This document shows, in pieces, positions 9,942 to 22,582 of a stretch of DNA of 64,000 nucleotides (within the stretch, counting starts at the first letter, position 1; each line of letters starts with the position of its first letter). This DNA comes from Canna indica (taxonomy: Eukaryota > Streptophyta > Magnoliopsida > Zingiberales > Cannaceae): assembly GCA_034359265.1 (NCBI GenBank), contig CP136893.1, forward strand, positions 43,535,501 to 43,599,500, read 5' to 3'. Below the pieces are notes generated by a model. It was not told the DNA's origin, did no database searches, and was given only the letters and a program-made list of their open reading frames with translations. A program made the translations under genes and the position numbers.

Positions 9942-11664
9942 ATGGCAGGCAAACCTTCAAATTTGGGCGATAACATTGGCGATGGCGTAGGCGACGATGT
10001 TGGCTTGGGCTTGAGTTCGGGAATGGAGGGCTCCACCCGGATTGTTCCTAAGCCGAAGAAGCCTCCAAATCCATCTCCTAGAGGAAGGGATCTCAGATCG
10101 TCAATCTGGAGAAAAAAGCTCGCTACTGACGAAAAGATTGATTCGGGATCTCAAAATCTCCCCTATGAGCAAAATCTTTGAATAAACTCAAACACCAAAA
10201 GTATGAACCCCTCATCAGTCGCTGCTAGTTCTGGGTTTTCAAAGGATTTCTTTGCTATAGAGAATCCTTTATTTGATAAAAATCTTAAGGAGAATCCTAC
10301 ATCTGTTGTTGCTCAAAAAGAGCATGATAAGAAAATGCAATCTCCCCCCACCTGGGCTGCTCTCTTTCACGAAGCCAACATGCATGATGATATGCCTCAG
10401 AGAAGTATTCTAGATGAAAAACCAAAAAAGATTCAGGAATCATCTGAGAACACTGTCACCATTGATGACAAGCTGATTTCGGCTGCAAGGGCAGAATGGA
10501 ACACAAGTTTATATGGGAAATTCTATGGTTCTACTCCACCATTACAGCTCATTCAACAAGTGATGCCAAAGATCTGGAAACTCAAAGGAAATGTTGAGAT
10601 AATTGACCTTGCAGTAGGTTTTTTCTGCTTCAAATTTTCATGCTCTGAAGACTTAAACAAGGTACTAACTGAGGGACCTTGGTTCTACAGAGGTAAGGCT
10701 CTGTTGCTAATTCCCTGGAGACCAAGTTTTCAGCCAATGCGAGAGAAGATTGAAGCAATTCCAATATGGATTCAGCTGCCTGGTGTTCCTCTGGAATACC
10801 TACATAAAGATATATTGATTAGCATTGCAAGAAGCATTGGCCAATCAATTAAAATCGATGGAATCACTTTAAAAGGACAAAGAGCAAAATTTGCTAGAAT
10901 ATGCCTTCTTTGGAACCTTAGTAACAAAGTACCAGCTGGTATATTGATAAATGGGGGTGGTTCTTCTTTTTGGCAGGCCATAGCATTCGAAAATGTGCCA
11001 AGGTTGTGTTTCCATTGTGGTAAAATTGGTCATCTCGAAGACAATTGTATCAATAAAAAAGTTGAAATGCCAGCTGAGGCAAATTGTGAAACAGATTGTG
11101 GCAATCAAGGTGGAAACCAGGGAACATATGCCTTACCAAAAAAAAATAGACTGCAAAGATACTAGTGATGGTATTTTTGGACCATGGCAAATTATAAATA
11201 GGAAGAAGAAAGTAAATGGTACAAAACTTGATTCACAAGAAAACAGAAGCAGGAATAAATTTGAAGTCTTGTCCAAGACTCCAATTCTGGACCAAGTTTC
11301 TAAAATGGAAGAAGACAAAAACATTTCCATGGAAGCTTCAAAAGAAAGCAACTCTCCTCCTCTCTTCAAAAAGTCTGACATTAACGGAGAATGCATAGCA
11401 AATAATATTGAAAAGAATATTATTTTTACTGCGGAAAAATATGAGCATTTAGCAATACAGATTGATGTTGAAAAGGACTTGGAAAAATTTCACAAAAAGC
11501 TAACATATACTCTTGAGGTTGCAGTTAGCAAAATTACAGTAAGCAGTCAAACAAACATAGAAGATACAGATGAAGATTTGATAAGCAGCCCTCTTCTCAA
11601 TTCTAGAAGAATCAAGGAAATCTATATGTCCCACCTGGGTTGCTACAGAATTAAGCGCCTCTAG
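9942..11664 (+). pseudogene. LINE A ORF1: DUF4283 and CCHC zinc-knuckle protein
   Basis: The nucleic-acid-binding ORF1 product of a plant L1-type LINE. The start MAGKPSNLGD at 9942 is followed by an in-frame TGA at 10179, then the same frame runs on from 10182. A DUF4283-like region shows GPWFYRGKALLLIPWRPSF, then IPIWIQLPGVPLEY, and a CCHC knuckle CFHCGKIGHLEDNC at about 11007-11048. A slip in the A-run near 11140-11149 shifts the frame. The C-terminal part then continues in the other frame with SDGIFGPWQIINRKKK to a stop at 11664. ORF2 starts just downstream. Confidence 0.88.
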
Positions 11665-11679
11665 TATTTTTTTAATGGA

Positions 11680-14600
11680 GATTTTATCTTTGGAATATTA
11701 GAGGTGGGCTTAAGGCTGCTGGTTGGGACTATTTGGAGTTAATGGTAAAACACACAAGCCAACAATGGTTCTACTAGTTGAAACTCACTTGGAAGATGAA
11801 GACTCAATTACTTGCATCAAGAAATTTGGCCCTAACTGGGAGGGTCTTCATGTAGTAGGTAATGGAAGATCTGAAGGCTTCATCTTAGTTTGGAAACATG
11901 AAACAATCAAAGCTCACATCCTTTATAGTTGCCCTCAAGCTTTGCATGTTTCTGTTTGTATTAATGGAAAGGAATCTTGGCTGATAACAGGGCTGTATGC
12001 AAGTACCAGTGCTAAAGAGAGAGAACTGCTTTGGAATTTCCTCAAAAATCTTAGTATTGACAACATTCCGTGGGTTTTATTGGGAGACTTTAATTGCATT
12101 GAAAAGCAAAAAGATAAGAAAGGTGGCAGATTATTCAAAATGGGGAATTCAACAATGGCCTTTGATGCTCTTTGCCTTGATGCTGAGTTGATTGATCTGG
12201 GTTTTAATGGTTGTAGGTATACATGGTGTAACAATAGATCAGGTGATAAAAGAGTCTCTGTCAGCCTTGACAGAATATATGCTAATGGTAATTGGATTTC
12301 CAAATATAGCAGTGCAAGGGGCCATCATTTACAGATGCTAGCTTCTGATCACAGACCTGTTATGCTAGACATAAACATGAGCAATATATTCACTAGAATC
12401 AAGAGGAATTTTGTCTTCGAGCTATACTGGTTAGAAGATGAAAACATCAATGAGTTCATAGAAAATAATTGGGTCAATTCCAACACGAATAATGGTAGCT
12501 TGGATTCATTTGAAACATCTTTGATGTCCTTGGGGGAAAAGCTTAGTACATGGAGCAGATACCAATTTGGCTCACAGGAGAAAAACCTAAAGGATACTAT
12601 GGCTGAGTTTGGCAGACTTGAAGCTGCCGATGAAATTAGTGTTGCTTCAGAAGAGGACATGGTTAAGATAAAAAGCCTTTCAAACAAAGCCATGGCCCTC
12701 AATCGACAACTCCATATCAAATGGTGGTCTAAAGCAAAAACAAATTGGATTGAGATGAATGATAAGAACACGAAATACTTTCACAACCTGGTGAAGTATA
12801 AAAGGAGGAAAAATTTAATCACTGAACTAACAGTAGATGGGAAAAAGCTTACTGAAATCATGGAAATTTCTGAAGAAATTGTAAAATGGTACAAAGACTT
12901 ATGGAGTGAAGACATTACTTGTTTCCATAACTAGAAGGAAATTAAACAAATGAATTGGAGGAAGATTCCTCACAATGCACATAAAGATCTGATCAAAGAC
13001 TTTACTGAACATGAATTTGTTTCTGCAACGAATGGACTAGGTAGAGGCAAAGCACCAGGTCCAAATGGTTTCAGTTTGGAGTTCTTTTTGAAATTCTAGG
13101 AGATCATAAGGATAAATTATATGGATGCAGTCAAGTCTTTGCACAAAGATGCACAAAGTTTTTGATGAATCCTGGGGTAGTACCAATCTAGTGTTTATTC
13201 CAAAGAATGACCAACCAAAGACTGTAAAATAATTTAGGCCCATTGCATTATGCAATGTTGCCTATAAGATACTTTTGAAAGTATTAGTCAACAGAATTAA
13301 GACTTGGGTTGGGTCAATTATATCCAAAGAGCAATCTGCATTTGTGAAAAAAAGAGACTTGCAGGACAATATCATTCTTCTCTCTGAGAAAGTAAGCATC
13401 ATGAGAAGATCTAAAAGAAAACATCCCTATTTTCTCATTAAACTTGACCTCGAAAAAGTTTTTAATAGGGTCAGTTGGGAGGCTCTTGAGGGTATCTGCA
13501 GATGTATTAATCTTCCAAGTAAGTTTACCGGATAGATCATGGGATGTCTTAGAGCTGCTAATTTTAAATATTGTATAAATGGCCAGCAGTCAAGGTCTTT
13601 TAAGAGTTTCAAGGGAGTAAGGCAATAGGATCCTATCTCCCCTTACTTATTCATTATTGTTTAGGAACTCCTTACTGTGCTTATTAATAGGGAAGTAGAG
13701 AACAAACACATAAAGGCATTCAAATACAAAAATATCACTGTTAGTCATTTATTTTTTGCAGATGATATTATTATTACTGTCAAATGCAATAGAAAGTCAT
13801 GTGATCACATCAAATCGGTGCTTAATCAGTATGGAAATATCACGAACCAAAGGATTAATTTTGGCAAATCAGAAATTATTTTTCCTGGTGATTATCCAAA
13901 ACAAAAAAAGAGGAGACCTATAACCTATTGGGTATCAAAGAAGGAACTCTTCCTCTTCAGTACCTGGGTGCTCAGATCAACAAAGGTAAATGTTTCATTG
14001 ATAGCCAAATGTAGATTATACATAAAGCTGAAAGTAGACTTAATAGTTGGACTAGCAGGAATATCTCCCAAGCAGGTAAAACAGTTCTGCTTAACTCAAT
14101 TATTAATTCAATTTCCATTCATACTCTTTCTTCTACTTGGATAAATGATAAGGTAGTGAAAGAGTATGAACAAGTTGCAAGGAACTATATGTGGAAATCA
14201 AACTCAAAGAAGAAAGGCCTACATCTAATAAACTGGAAAAAAGTTACCTTGTGCAAAGCAAAGGGAGGCTTGAGATTTAAAAGTGGTGAAATATTCTATT
14301 CATGTCAAAAGAATTTTACCACTTTTAAACAAAAAAGATCTCAGCTGGGTAAACATTTTGGTTCAAAGGTATAACAACATCCACCCTTAGGCTGAAGGTC
14401 ATAAGGATTGAAGGCTGTCAACTATGGTCAAGCTCAGAAATGGTCTGAAAATTAACATTGGCAATGGTACAAACACTGATTTTTGGAAAGATCCTTGGAT
14501 AGATTGCATTCCCTTAAACAAATGGCCAACTTTTATTAATATAAGAAACAAAAAGACTTTGAAAAAGTAAGTGACATGATTTCTAATGGTGAATGGAATC

Positions 14601-15858
14601 TCCAAAAAAAAAAAAAAAATCTCATCTCTTTGCTGAAGAGCTTTCCAATAGAAGTTCTCAAATCTACATTACAAGAAGGAACATTGATGACAAGTGGGTA
14701 TGGGCTCTAAATAGGAAAAGAAAATTGAATTGTAAGGTAGCTTACAACTTCATGAAAGTGAAACTTTTGAAGCAGATGACAATAAGTTCATTTGGAAAGA
14801 GATGTGGAACTTAAAAGTTTTCCCAAGAATCAAAGTCCAAGGTAGCTTATGAATTGTCGACTTCCTACATCCAAATGGTTATAAAAAATCAGTAAGATTG
14901 AAGAACAAAAATGCTACACATGCAGTGATGGCTCTGATTCTATTTTTCATATATATTTTTATTGTAACTTTGCAAAAAGTGTTTGGAATGCCCTTGAATG
15001 TTTGGTCAAATACCACTTTGAATACAAGGAGAGTTGGTTTCAAGGTAAATGGATAGAGGAAGGCAGACTACTAAACAGTGAGAATAGAATGAATCTTATC
15101 AGTTGCATAGCAGCTGGTCTTTGGTTCATTTGGAAAAACAGAAATGAAAACTGTTTCAAAAGAAAGGTTTTTAGTCATTCTACTCTTACTTACAAAGCAT
15201 TACTCGAAGTAAGCAGTTTCACAAGCCTAAAAAAGTTTTCTCCATCTTGCAAAGTAAACAACAGTAACCATGTTCTATCTCAAGACTTGGATGGTAGAAA
15301 TGGCTCTCCTCCTCATGATGTAAATAGCCATGAAAAGAACTCCACGGAGAAAGCTTCAGTTTACTCTGCTTACTGTGATGCTGCCTGGATCAAGCAGACA
15401 CATGATGCTGGCCTGGGTTTTACCATTCTGGATAATATGAACAATGAAGTTACAATGGGATATTGTAATTCAAAAGATTCTGATGTTCTCACAACCGAGC
15501 TAAATGCTATGTGGATGTGTTTATTCCACATTTGGAATGCAAGGAACTAATGCATTTTAAGATATTTTCTGACAGCATGTCAGCTATTGAAGTTCTAAAT
15601 AGGAAACATATATATAAGCCTCCTTGGTTTGTGAAGAACCTGGTGGAGGATATTCTTTGGGCTGCTGAAAAGAGTTCAATCAAAGGTTTCTTTCATGTTA
15701 AAAGAGAGAGCAACTTGAAGGCTCATCTCCTTGCAAGAGTTGGGTTGATCAATGATGAATCAATTCTGAACAAGTCTGATTGCTGGGACACTTTGGATGC
15801 TCTCCACTTTAGTAATTGTGTTTGTAGATCTTTTTCATTTAAGAAGGTTACTGATTGA
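11680..15858 (+). pseudogene. LINE A ORF2: endonuclease, RT, zf-RVT, RNase H
   Basis: The polyprotein that nicks the target and reverse-transcribes LINE RNA. The endonuclease has LWNIRGGLKAAGWDYLEL (about 11690), then a frameshift, then VETHLED, LLGDFNCIE, SLDRIYANG and SDHRPV (11723-12370). RT follows, with GRGKAPGPNGFSLEFF (about 13040), FRPIALCNVAYK, EQSAFVKKRDLQDNI, LIKLDLEKVFNRVSW and the catalytic FADDIIIT (about 13755). A zf-RVT-like C-x2-C...H...C segment with CNFAKSVWNALEC lies near 14900-15000. RNase H of the RVT_3 type spans 15340-15858 (YCDAAWIKQ, TELNAMW, FSDSMSAIEVLN). At least six stops or frameshifts interrupt it. Confidence 0.9.
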
Positions 15859-16399
15859 GGCTAGTTTTACATCCTTGCAAGAGCTGGGTTATAGAAAAAC
15901 GACTTGTTCAGAATTGATTCAATTAAGAAGGTTTCCCTAAATCTCAGCTCTAGTAATGCTGAGGCTAATTTTATACCTTCCAGAAATGTAAATACACATG
16001 AGTGTATAGAAAAACCTTGTAGTGCTTTTTGTTCAGATATGAATAAAAGTGATAACCAAGGGAAATATAATTCTGCTTACTTGCATGGCGAAGGGTGTAC
16101 GGCTATGGCCCTCTACCCCTTTTCCCCATCTAGTGAGTAGAATTTGACCTTTGCTTTTTTTTAAAATTTTTAAAGCTAATTGTATATTGATTAATTGCTT
16201 TAAAATTGAATTTCAATTAAAAACTACAAATGAATGCGCTCTGAATTTAAATATTGAATTAAAATAATGAATAAAATTAAAATTTAAAAAATTCAATATT
16301 TGCTACATCAGCGAAACTTGGTTCTAGATATGTTGTGTGACATCTTTGAAACTTTCTTATATATATAGATAAGATAAAATTACTTAAAATGACCTAGCA
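15859..16399. other. LINE A 3' region and A/T-rich flank
   Basis: To about 16171 this is the LINE 3' untranslated region. After the candidate target duplication the sequence is very A/T rich with no recognised feature. Confidence 0.5.
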
Positions 16400-17431
16400 C
16401 AAAATTACATATCATAAGTTTGAAGTGCTTCAGCATCAAGCATATATCCACTACCTTGGCACTACACTAACTTCTAAGCCAATCACCAAAATAACTTGTT
16501 CACATCATATGAGGTTACACCAAGATCTTATCCTCAACCTAGAGAGTGTTTCTACTTCAAACAACAACAAGCTAAACAACAAGACTAGGAGTTTCAACCA
16601 TACCTTTACAGCAAAATATAAAAAAATATTAATAAAATAAGAACAACAACAAAGAAAAGCCAAAATAAAAGAACAAAACTAGTTTAAAGAATTCATCTTG
16701 GAGTTCCTAGTCCTTCGATGCCACCAAAATGAAGCTACAAGTGAATCCAAGAAAAAGCGAAGGAAACTAGCACACAAACTTGAGATTTGAGAATACAAAT
16801 GAACCAAAGTTGGTGAGGGAACTCTTAAGAGCTGTTTGGAAGCTATCTAAGAAGGTTTTTGAGGGTCCTTCACCGGGTTATATAGCTTCTAGGGTCAAAG
16901 GAAAAGCTAAGCTAACCGACTTAATGGTTTGAAAACTAGTAGTTCGGATTTCACTAGAACCTCGATCGAACGTCAGTTGAACTTTGGTCGAACCTCAGTC
17001 GAATGTTAGTCAAACTTCGATAGATTAGATTTCGGCTAAATACTACTCGAAATTTTTGACACAAGTTCGGATGCAGATTAGTCGAAATTTCTGTCAACCA
17101 ACCTTCAGGCGGACTTCGATCGAAACTGCTTAAATTTTAGATTTTTTTGTGTCGATTTTGGGTGAAAGTTGTATTTTTACGCTTTGAAAAAACAAGGAAA
17201 GAATTGTTAGGTGACATCCAAAGTTTACAACATAAAACTAAGACCTAAAAACTAACTTAGAGGTCGTCTTCCCTTGGTATCACCATTCTTGAAACTTCGA
17301 GCAATTTTTAGGCAAATTTCGTAGTTGTATCGTACTCAAACATGAAATCAAAACTCAATGAAATCATTAAATATTTATTTGTTATCATTAAAACAAAGGA
17401 CATACTCGAGGTTGCAACCTTTGGTCCAACA
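16400..17431 (-). mobile_element. Copia-type LTR, diverged
   Basis: On the minus strand it starts TGTTGGACCAAAGGTTGC at 17431 and has AATGATAACAAATAAATA at the position of GATGATAACAAACATGG in SIRE-type LTRs. Upstream sequence resembling ATCATCAAAAAGGGGGAG (here ATCATCAAAAATAAAGG) suggests a decayed polypurine tract. A GTCGAAC/GTTCGAC-rich cassette (16960-17110) precedes a TATATAA box (16885-16878). The left end is estimated. Confidence 0.5.
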
Positions 17432-18408
17432 TTACCTTTATTTTTGATGATGATAAATAATTCAAAAGAATAATAATATAGAGTACCAATACATTAAAGT
17501 ACAATTTATCTACACCTAACAATATGCATGACTTACTTTTACGCCCCTTACTATGTTGCAAACATGACATAAATATACTGCGGTTTTTATTGCAAGTGAA
17601 GGTGATGACGTCATCTGATAATCTCGTGGGGATGTTTCTCAAAATGGGTCGAGGCTGATCTCGGAGATGGAGGGCTTATAATGGCATATCATCGTGATAA
17701 GAAAGGACGTGGTTTCCATGTATGGTCGGGTGGGGTCCCCGGATGGAGCCGTTTGGTCTAGCTTGAATCTACTCTAGGAGTGTGGCCAGGTGGAGCCCCC
17801 AGGCAGAGCCGTTTGATTTGGCTCGAGGTAAGTCGTGGGGCGCTACGGGCTCTAATCTGATCGGGCCCAATAGTTCTAGTCCAGTCCACAGCCCCCCGAG
17901 CTCGGTCAGAGTTTGGAGGACTACATGTGGAGCTCTTAAGTGGGATTAACTTCCTATCTCTAGTTCTTTTGTAATTTTCGGGAACTTCTGGAAATATTTT
18001 TCATGTTGTGTTCAACCATTGTAAAGGCTGAGCTATATAGAGTGGCCTTTGAGGCCGGGCCGAAGTAGTTGATCACGAAGGTTGAACTGAAGTAGGTGAT
18101 AGCAGAGGTCATGTCGAAGTGGATGATTGCAAAGACCGAGCTGGACTTAGCGGCTGTGGAGGTCGAGCTAGAGCGAGCAACCGTGTAGGCTGAGTTGGAG
18201 TAAGGGGTCATGGAGGCCGAAACTGTCTCCTGTCTCGTCTTGAAGAAAATCGAATCAACATATTTTTATCGTGTTGTTCTTGTGTCCACTCAACTAACGT
18301 GCCTGGTAGGTTGGTTTGATAATGAAGATCTCCTCGTCCTACGTGGCAGTTAATGGTTGGCATTTGCCTCCTCATTTTTGGGGATGCATGATGGCGGAAA
18401 AACATTTG
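17432..18408. other. Unclassified repeat with 27-bp tandem units
   Basis: No gene is recognised. The part near 17890 has CAGCCCCCCGAGCTC, a phrase frequent in leader regions of plant gypsy elements. The segment 18050-18225 is a tandem repeat (separate entry). The last 70 bp (18341-18408) reappear, inverted, at 20876-20938 and define the insertion site of the solo LTR that follows. Confidence 0.4.
18050..18225. repeat. 27-bp tandem repeat, about 6.5 copies
   Basis: Units resemble AGGTCGAGCTGGAGTAGGTG plus ATCGCGG. The 27-bp period keeps a minus-strand frame open as diverged nine-residue repeats (for example TVARSSSTS, TAAKSSSVF, AITYFSSTF). The in-phase spacing suggests a remnant of coding sequence, but no family is recognised. 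Confidence 0.7.
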
Positions 18409-19848
18409 TGTAAGTGAAATGGCCTACAAAAGAGGGGGATGAATAGTGTGTTCGCTAAACTTTAGCCTAAATTCAATTTTAACCAATTCTTAATTACTTA
18501 GGCAAATTATCAATTCAAGTCTAAATGCGGAAGCAAGTGATTTAGGAGAAATTAGTGATTTAGCAACATAATAATCAAAGTAAGGACAAGCTAATCACAC
18601 TCAACCAAAGGAATGCTAACAAGATAGATTTATAGTGGTTCGGCCCCAATACCTACTCCACTACCTAAGCACTCCCATTTAGGATTTCTAACTCTAGTTT
18701 ACTAGATTAAAGTGTTTCGTTACAACGAGTTTCACTGGAAAGTCTCCGCTCTCACACCGAAGGCACTTCCACACTCGGAAGTCTCCGCCTTCCTACCGAG
18801 AGCACTCTCTCACCTCAAACCTAAGGGCAACACAACTAATCCTAGTGAACTAAGTTCACAAATATGGATTTACGGCTCAACACCAAAGAAACCACCAAAC
18901 CCAAGATCTACAACTAGATCTTTACACACTTGATATACAATCAAATAAACACTAAAAACACGAGTAAATGAGAGTAATAATAAATAATACAAACTTAACT
19001 CTCAACCAAGAAGTCTTAGCTCCTCTTGATGCCTTAATGATGAAATAATTGAAGGTTGAAGGCAAGATCAAAGGTTTTTGTCTCCAAGCTAGGGTTTGCA
19101 CAAAGAATGGCTCAATCAATCTCAATGGTGATTAAAATAAGTCTCAAGAAGTGTTGGATCCTTTGGAAGGCAAGTTTGGGGTCTTATATAGAGATCCCAA
19201 AGGTAGAAGCACGGTTTCTTGAAATCTCAACGAGTATAAATTCAAAATAGAGCCGTTGGGGGCATTCTGGGAATTCTAGAAAGTTTGACTAGTTGATTCT
19301 GTGAATACTTATAGAGTACCGATACTTTCCAGGCTATTCCGAAATGTCAATCTGGGTTGTTCCGGGTTGTCTATCCGGGTTATTCCGGATTGTCCATCCA
19401 GGTTGCTCCGAGTTGTCCATCCAGGTAGTTCTGGGTTGTCCATCCGGGTTGTTACAACATCCCATTCAGAATGTTGTTTAGTACTTGGAAACTCTTGGTA
19501 ATGTTGTAGAGTACTCGTACATTTCGGTTGAAGTCTGGTCGACCAAAACATCAAGGTTCTTTCTTTTGGTTCGAGTTTCAAGTTTGTTTCTTTAGGGATC
19601 TTTGCATCATAATGAGGATTAATACAATCATTCTAGACACCCTAAACCAATAAACTCTATTCTTCCCGACGAATTCGAGCACGTTGACCAACGTCTTTCC
19701 TGTTCACCCATTTTTTAATATTTCTGATTGAGGACATCGCACACAAACCGATATGAAACTTGAAAATTTTTCTCCATAAAAATATTAGTTCCATGTTTGT
19801 TATCATCAAAATGAGATTAAGACCAAGGTTGAAAACCTTAGGCCAACA
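18409..19848 (-). mobile_element. SIRE-type solo LTR
   Basis: On the minus strand it runs from TGTTGGCCTAAGG (19848) to CATTTCACTTACA (18409). The flanks ATTTG (18404-18408) and ATTCT (19849-19853) are diverged forms of one 5-bp target duplication. The right arm of the nearby inverted repeat still holds the uninterrupted site (GAGTTCGCTCGTGCC, minus sense). A cassette of GGGTTGTCCATCC-like units (19350-19460) lies upstream of a TATATAAGAC box (19191-19182). No internal region is left, so recombination between two LTRs is the likely origin. Confidence 0.85.
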
Positions 19849-19857
19849 ATTCTCTCA

Positions 19858-20875
19858 TGTCTTGGGGATTTCTAGAGAATCGTCGATTGTCGAGCTGGTC
19901 GGTTGAGATTTAAACATGTCCTCGCTGCTAACCATTGGATAGAGATATTGTCATTCTTTGGCCTATAAGGTGACTCTTTTCCTCCTTGTTTCGAACCTTT
20001 ATCATGTTCTTTGGCATTCGTTCTTAGCAGGTTTTGTCGGTGTTTTCTTGGTTGGTTTCTTTCTTCTTCCGCCACTGACCCCCTTCAAAAAGCTTTCTTG
20101 GTGTTCTGCTTTAGTTTTTGAATCGTTGGTGTTGGCTTCAGGTTTGCCTTCTTCACGATCCATTTACTAGTACCTTAACCACCAGGTGCACTTCCACTAT
20201 TTTCCGAAATGAACTGTCCAAAATCTTTCTATCGTTGAGGTGAGATGTCTTCATTGCTGAAGGTACCAGGCTACTTGCTCATGAGGGGATGAGTTTGTGT
20301 TGCCGGAGGTGGCGGTAGTAGCTGGTGTGTGCCCGAGAATGCTGCAGCATATTTCGGCCTTACGCATATGTTCCAATAATCAATTAGGTTTTCCCGAAGG
20401 GGTGAATCCCTCAGAATATATCCAACTCCAGATGAGCAAGTTAAGAGAGTCTATGTCTAGAGACTCCTCAGCAATGAAGACATCTTACCTGCACGTCCGA
20501 AAGATTTTGGACAATTCATTTCGAAAAATAGTGGAAGAGCACCTGGTGATTACGGTAATACTAAATGGATCGTGAAGAAGGCAAACTTGAAGCCAAAACC
20601 AATGATACAAAAATTAAAGTATAACACCAAGAAGGCTTTCTAAAGGGGGTTAGTGATGGAAGAAGAAAGAAACCAACTAGGAGAACATCGACAAAACCGG
20701 CTAAGAACGAATGCCAAAGAGCGCGAGAAAGGCCGGAAATAATAAGGGAAAAAGTCACATTATAGGCTGAAGAATGACAACCCCTCTATCCAATGGCCAC
20801 CAGGGAGGACATGATTAAATCTCAACCGACCAGCTCGGCAATCGACGGTTCTCTAGAAATCCCCAAGGCACGAGC
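19858..20875. repeat. Inverted repeat, 400-bp arms with 205-bp spacer
   Basis: The left arm 19858-20260 and right arm 20466-20875 are reverse complements with scattered differences: CTTGGGGATTTCTAGAGAAT pairs with the sequence at 20845-20870, and AGGTGCACTTCCACTATTTT pairs with 20545-20560. Homology continues outward, because the left solo LTR is answered by a plus-strand LTR at 20939-22599. Short open frames in the arms match no family I recognise. Confidence 0.85.
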
Positions 20876-21836
20876 GAACTCTTTTCCCGCCATGATGCCT
20901 CTCCATAAACGAGGAGGCAAACACCAATCAACAACTGCCATGGGAAGAATAGAGTTTAGTTTTAGGGTGTCTAGAATGATTGTATTAATCCTCATTATGA
21001 TGCAAAGATCCCTAAAGAACCAAACCCAAAACCCGAACCAGAAGAAAGAACCTTGTTGTTTCGGTCGACCAAATTTCAATCGGATTATACCAGTACTCTA
21101 CAGTATTACCAAGAGTTTTCAAATCATAAACAATATTCCAGATGGGATGTTGTAACAACTTGGAACAACCCGAACAACCCGGATAGACAACCCGGAAAAA
21201 CTCGAATGAACAACTTGGATGGACAACCCGGAACAACCTGGAGAGACAACCCGGAACAACCTGGATTGACATTTCAGAATAGCTTGGAAAGTACCGGTAC
21301 ACTGTAGTATTTCCAGCAAAATTCCCAAAATACCCCCAATGGATCTTTTTTGAATTTTTACTCGTTGAGCTTGTTGGAAACCAAGCACCTAACTTTGAGA
21401 TCTCTATATAAGACCCCAAACTTGTCTTCCAAGCCATCTAACACTTCTTGAGACATATTTTGATCACCATTGAGCTTGATTGAGCCATCTTTTGTGCAAA
21501 CCCTAGCTTGGAGACAAAAACCATTGATCTTGTCTTCAACCTTCAATTGTTTCATCATCAAGGCATCAAGAGGAGCTAGGACTTCTTGGTTGAGAGCTAT
21601 GTTTGTATTGTGTTTGTAAAAAGGTGTGGGTGATCACACACCTTGGGTTCACTTATTTGTAACTTTAGAGTTCATTAGGTTTGAGGTAGAGACACTCTCT
21701 AGTTTGAGAGATAAGGCCTGGGTAGATCCTCATTAGAAGCAAAGGAAAGTTAATACAAGTGGTTGTAAAATCCTTGCTGGTGAGCCAAGGTAGTAGAGTA
21801 GGCGTTAGGGCCAAACCACTATAAATCAACTTGTTA

Positions 21837-22524
21837 GCTAGGGGTGAGAAAAAAAAAATTGGTTTTTCGATTAACCGGAAAACCGGTCCGAAACCAAACC
21901 GGTTTTTTCGATTAACCGAACCGGTTTTTTCGATTTCATTTTATGTTTTTGAAAAAATCGGTTTTCGGTTTCGATTTCGGTCCGAGATGTAAAAGTCCAC
22001 CAATTTCGGTTAACCGATCGGTTCATAATATTATATATATTTAATAATAATTTATAAATTATAATAAAATTAAAAACAATTTATAAATTATAAAAACATA
22101 TAAAAAATTACATATAATTATAAAAATTTATAAAATTTATAAAAATTTATAAAAACATATAAAAGATTGTAAAAAAATATAAAAAACTAAAAAAGATTTA
22201 AAAAACTAAAAAAAGTTTTTGCAGCATATTATCTTGGTTCAAGTGGTTTTACTTTTTTTTTTCTTTTTTCTTAATGAGAATACTGTATTTGTTTGAATTA
22301 TTCTCCATATGTGATTTGTATAATATTATAATATTTGTAGGTTAAAAATTTTTATTGGTTAACCGGAAATTATCGGTTAACCAAACCAAAAAAATCGAAA
22401 CCGAAATGACGGTTAACCGAAGTTAATGGACAGGTTTACGGTTAATGATTTTGAAAAACCGAAGTTAATGGACCGGTTAATAAAATTGCTAATGGACCGG
22501 TTAACCGGTCCATGCTCACCCCTC
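21837..22524. mobile_element. hAT-type MITE
   Basis: The left end is GCTAGGGGTGAG and the right end GCTCACCCCTCT, an inverted pair of the TAGGGGTGAGCA type found in plant hAT elements. ACTTGTTA before and ACTTGTAT after are a near match to an 8-bp target duplication. The interior is non-coding: ACCGGTT/AACCGGT phrases near both ends and a very A/T-rich core. It sits inside the LTR. Confidence 0.75.
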
Positions 22525-22552
22525 TACTTGTATTTTCTTATTATTTCTTGAT

Positions 22553-22582
22553 CACTAGAGGGGTTAGTTAACCCCTCTAGTG
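22553..22582. repeat. 30-bp near-perfect palindrome at LTR end
   Basis: CACTAGAGGGGTTAG is followed directly by its near complement TTAACCCCTCTAGTG, giving two 14-bp arms. It lies 17 bp before the LTR terminus and 28 bp after the hAT MITE. Confidence 0.9.

Larger units (their letters stand above)
9934..16171 (+). mobile_element. LINE A (plant L1-type), near full length, inactive
   Basis: A non-LTR retrotransposon with ORF1 (9942-11664) and ORF2 (about 11680-15858: endonuclease, RT, zinc-binding zf-RVT, RNase H), all on the plus strand. AAAGCTAATTG occurs just before (9923-9933) and just after (16172-16182), a plausible target-site duplication. The 3' end shows a T/A-rich tract rather than a clean poly(A), so the boundary is approximate. 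Multiple stops and frameshifts make it inactive. Confidence 0.85.

Noticed and set aside
20297..20575. 92-residue frame in the inverted-repeat region as a possible gene.
   Set aside because: It spans the spacer and one arm, has no recognised domain, and the mirrored arm does not keep it open.
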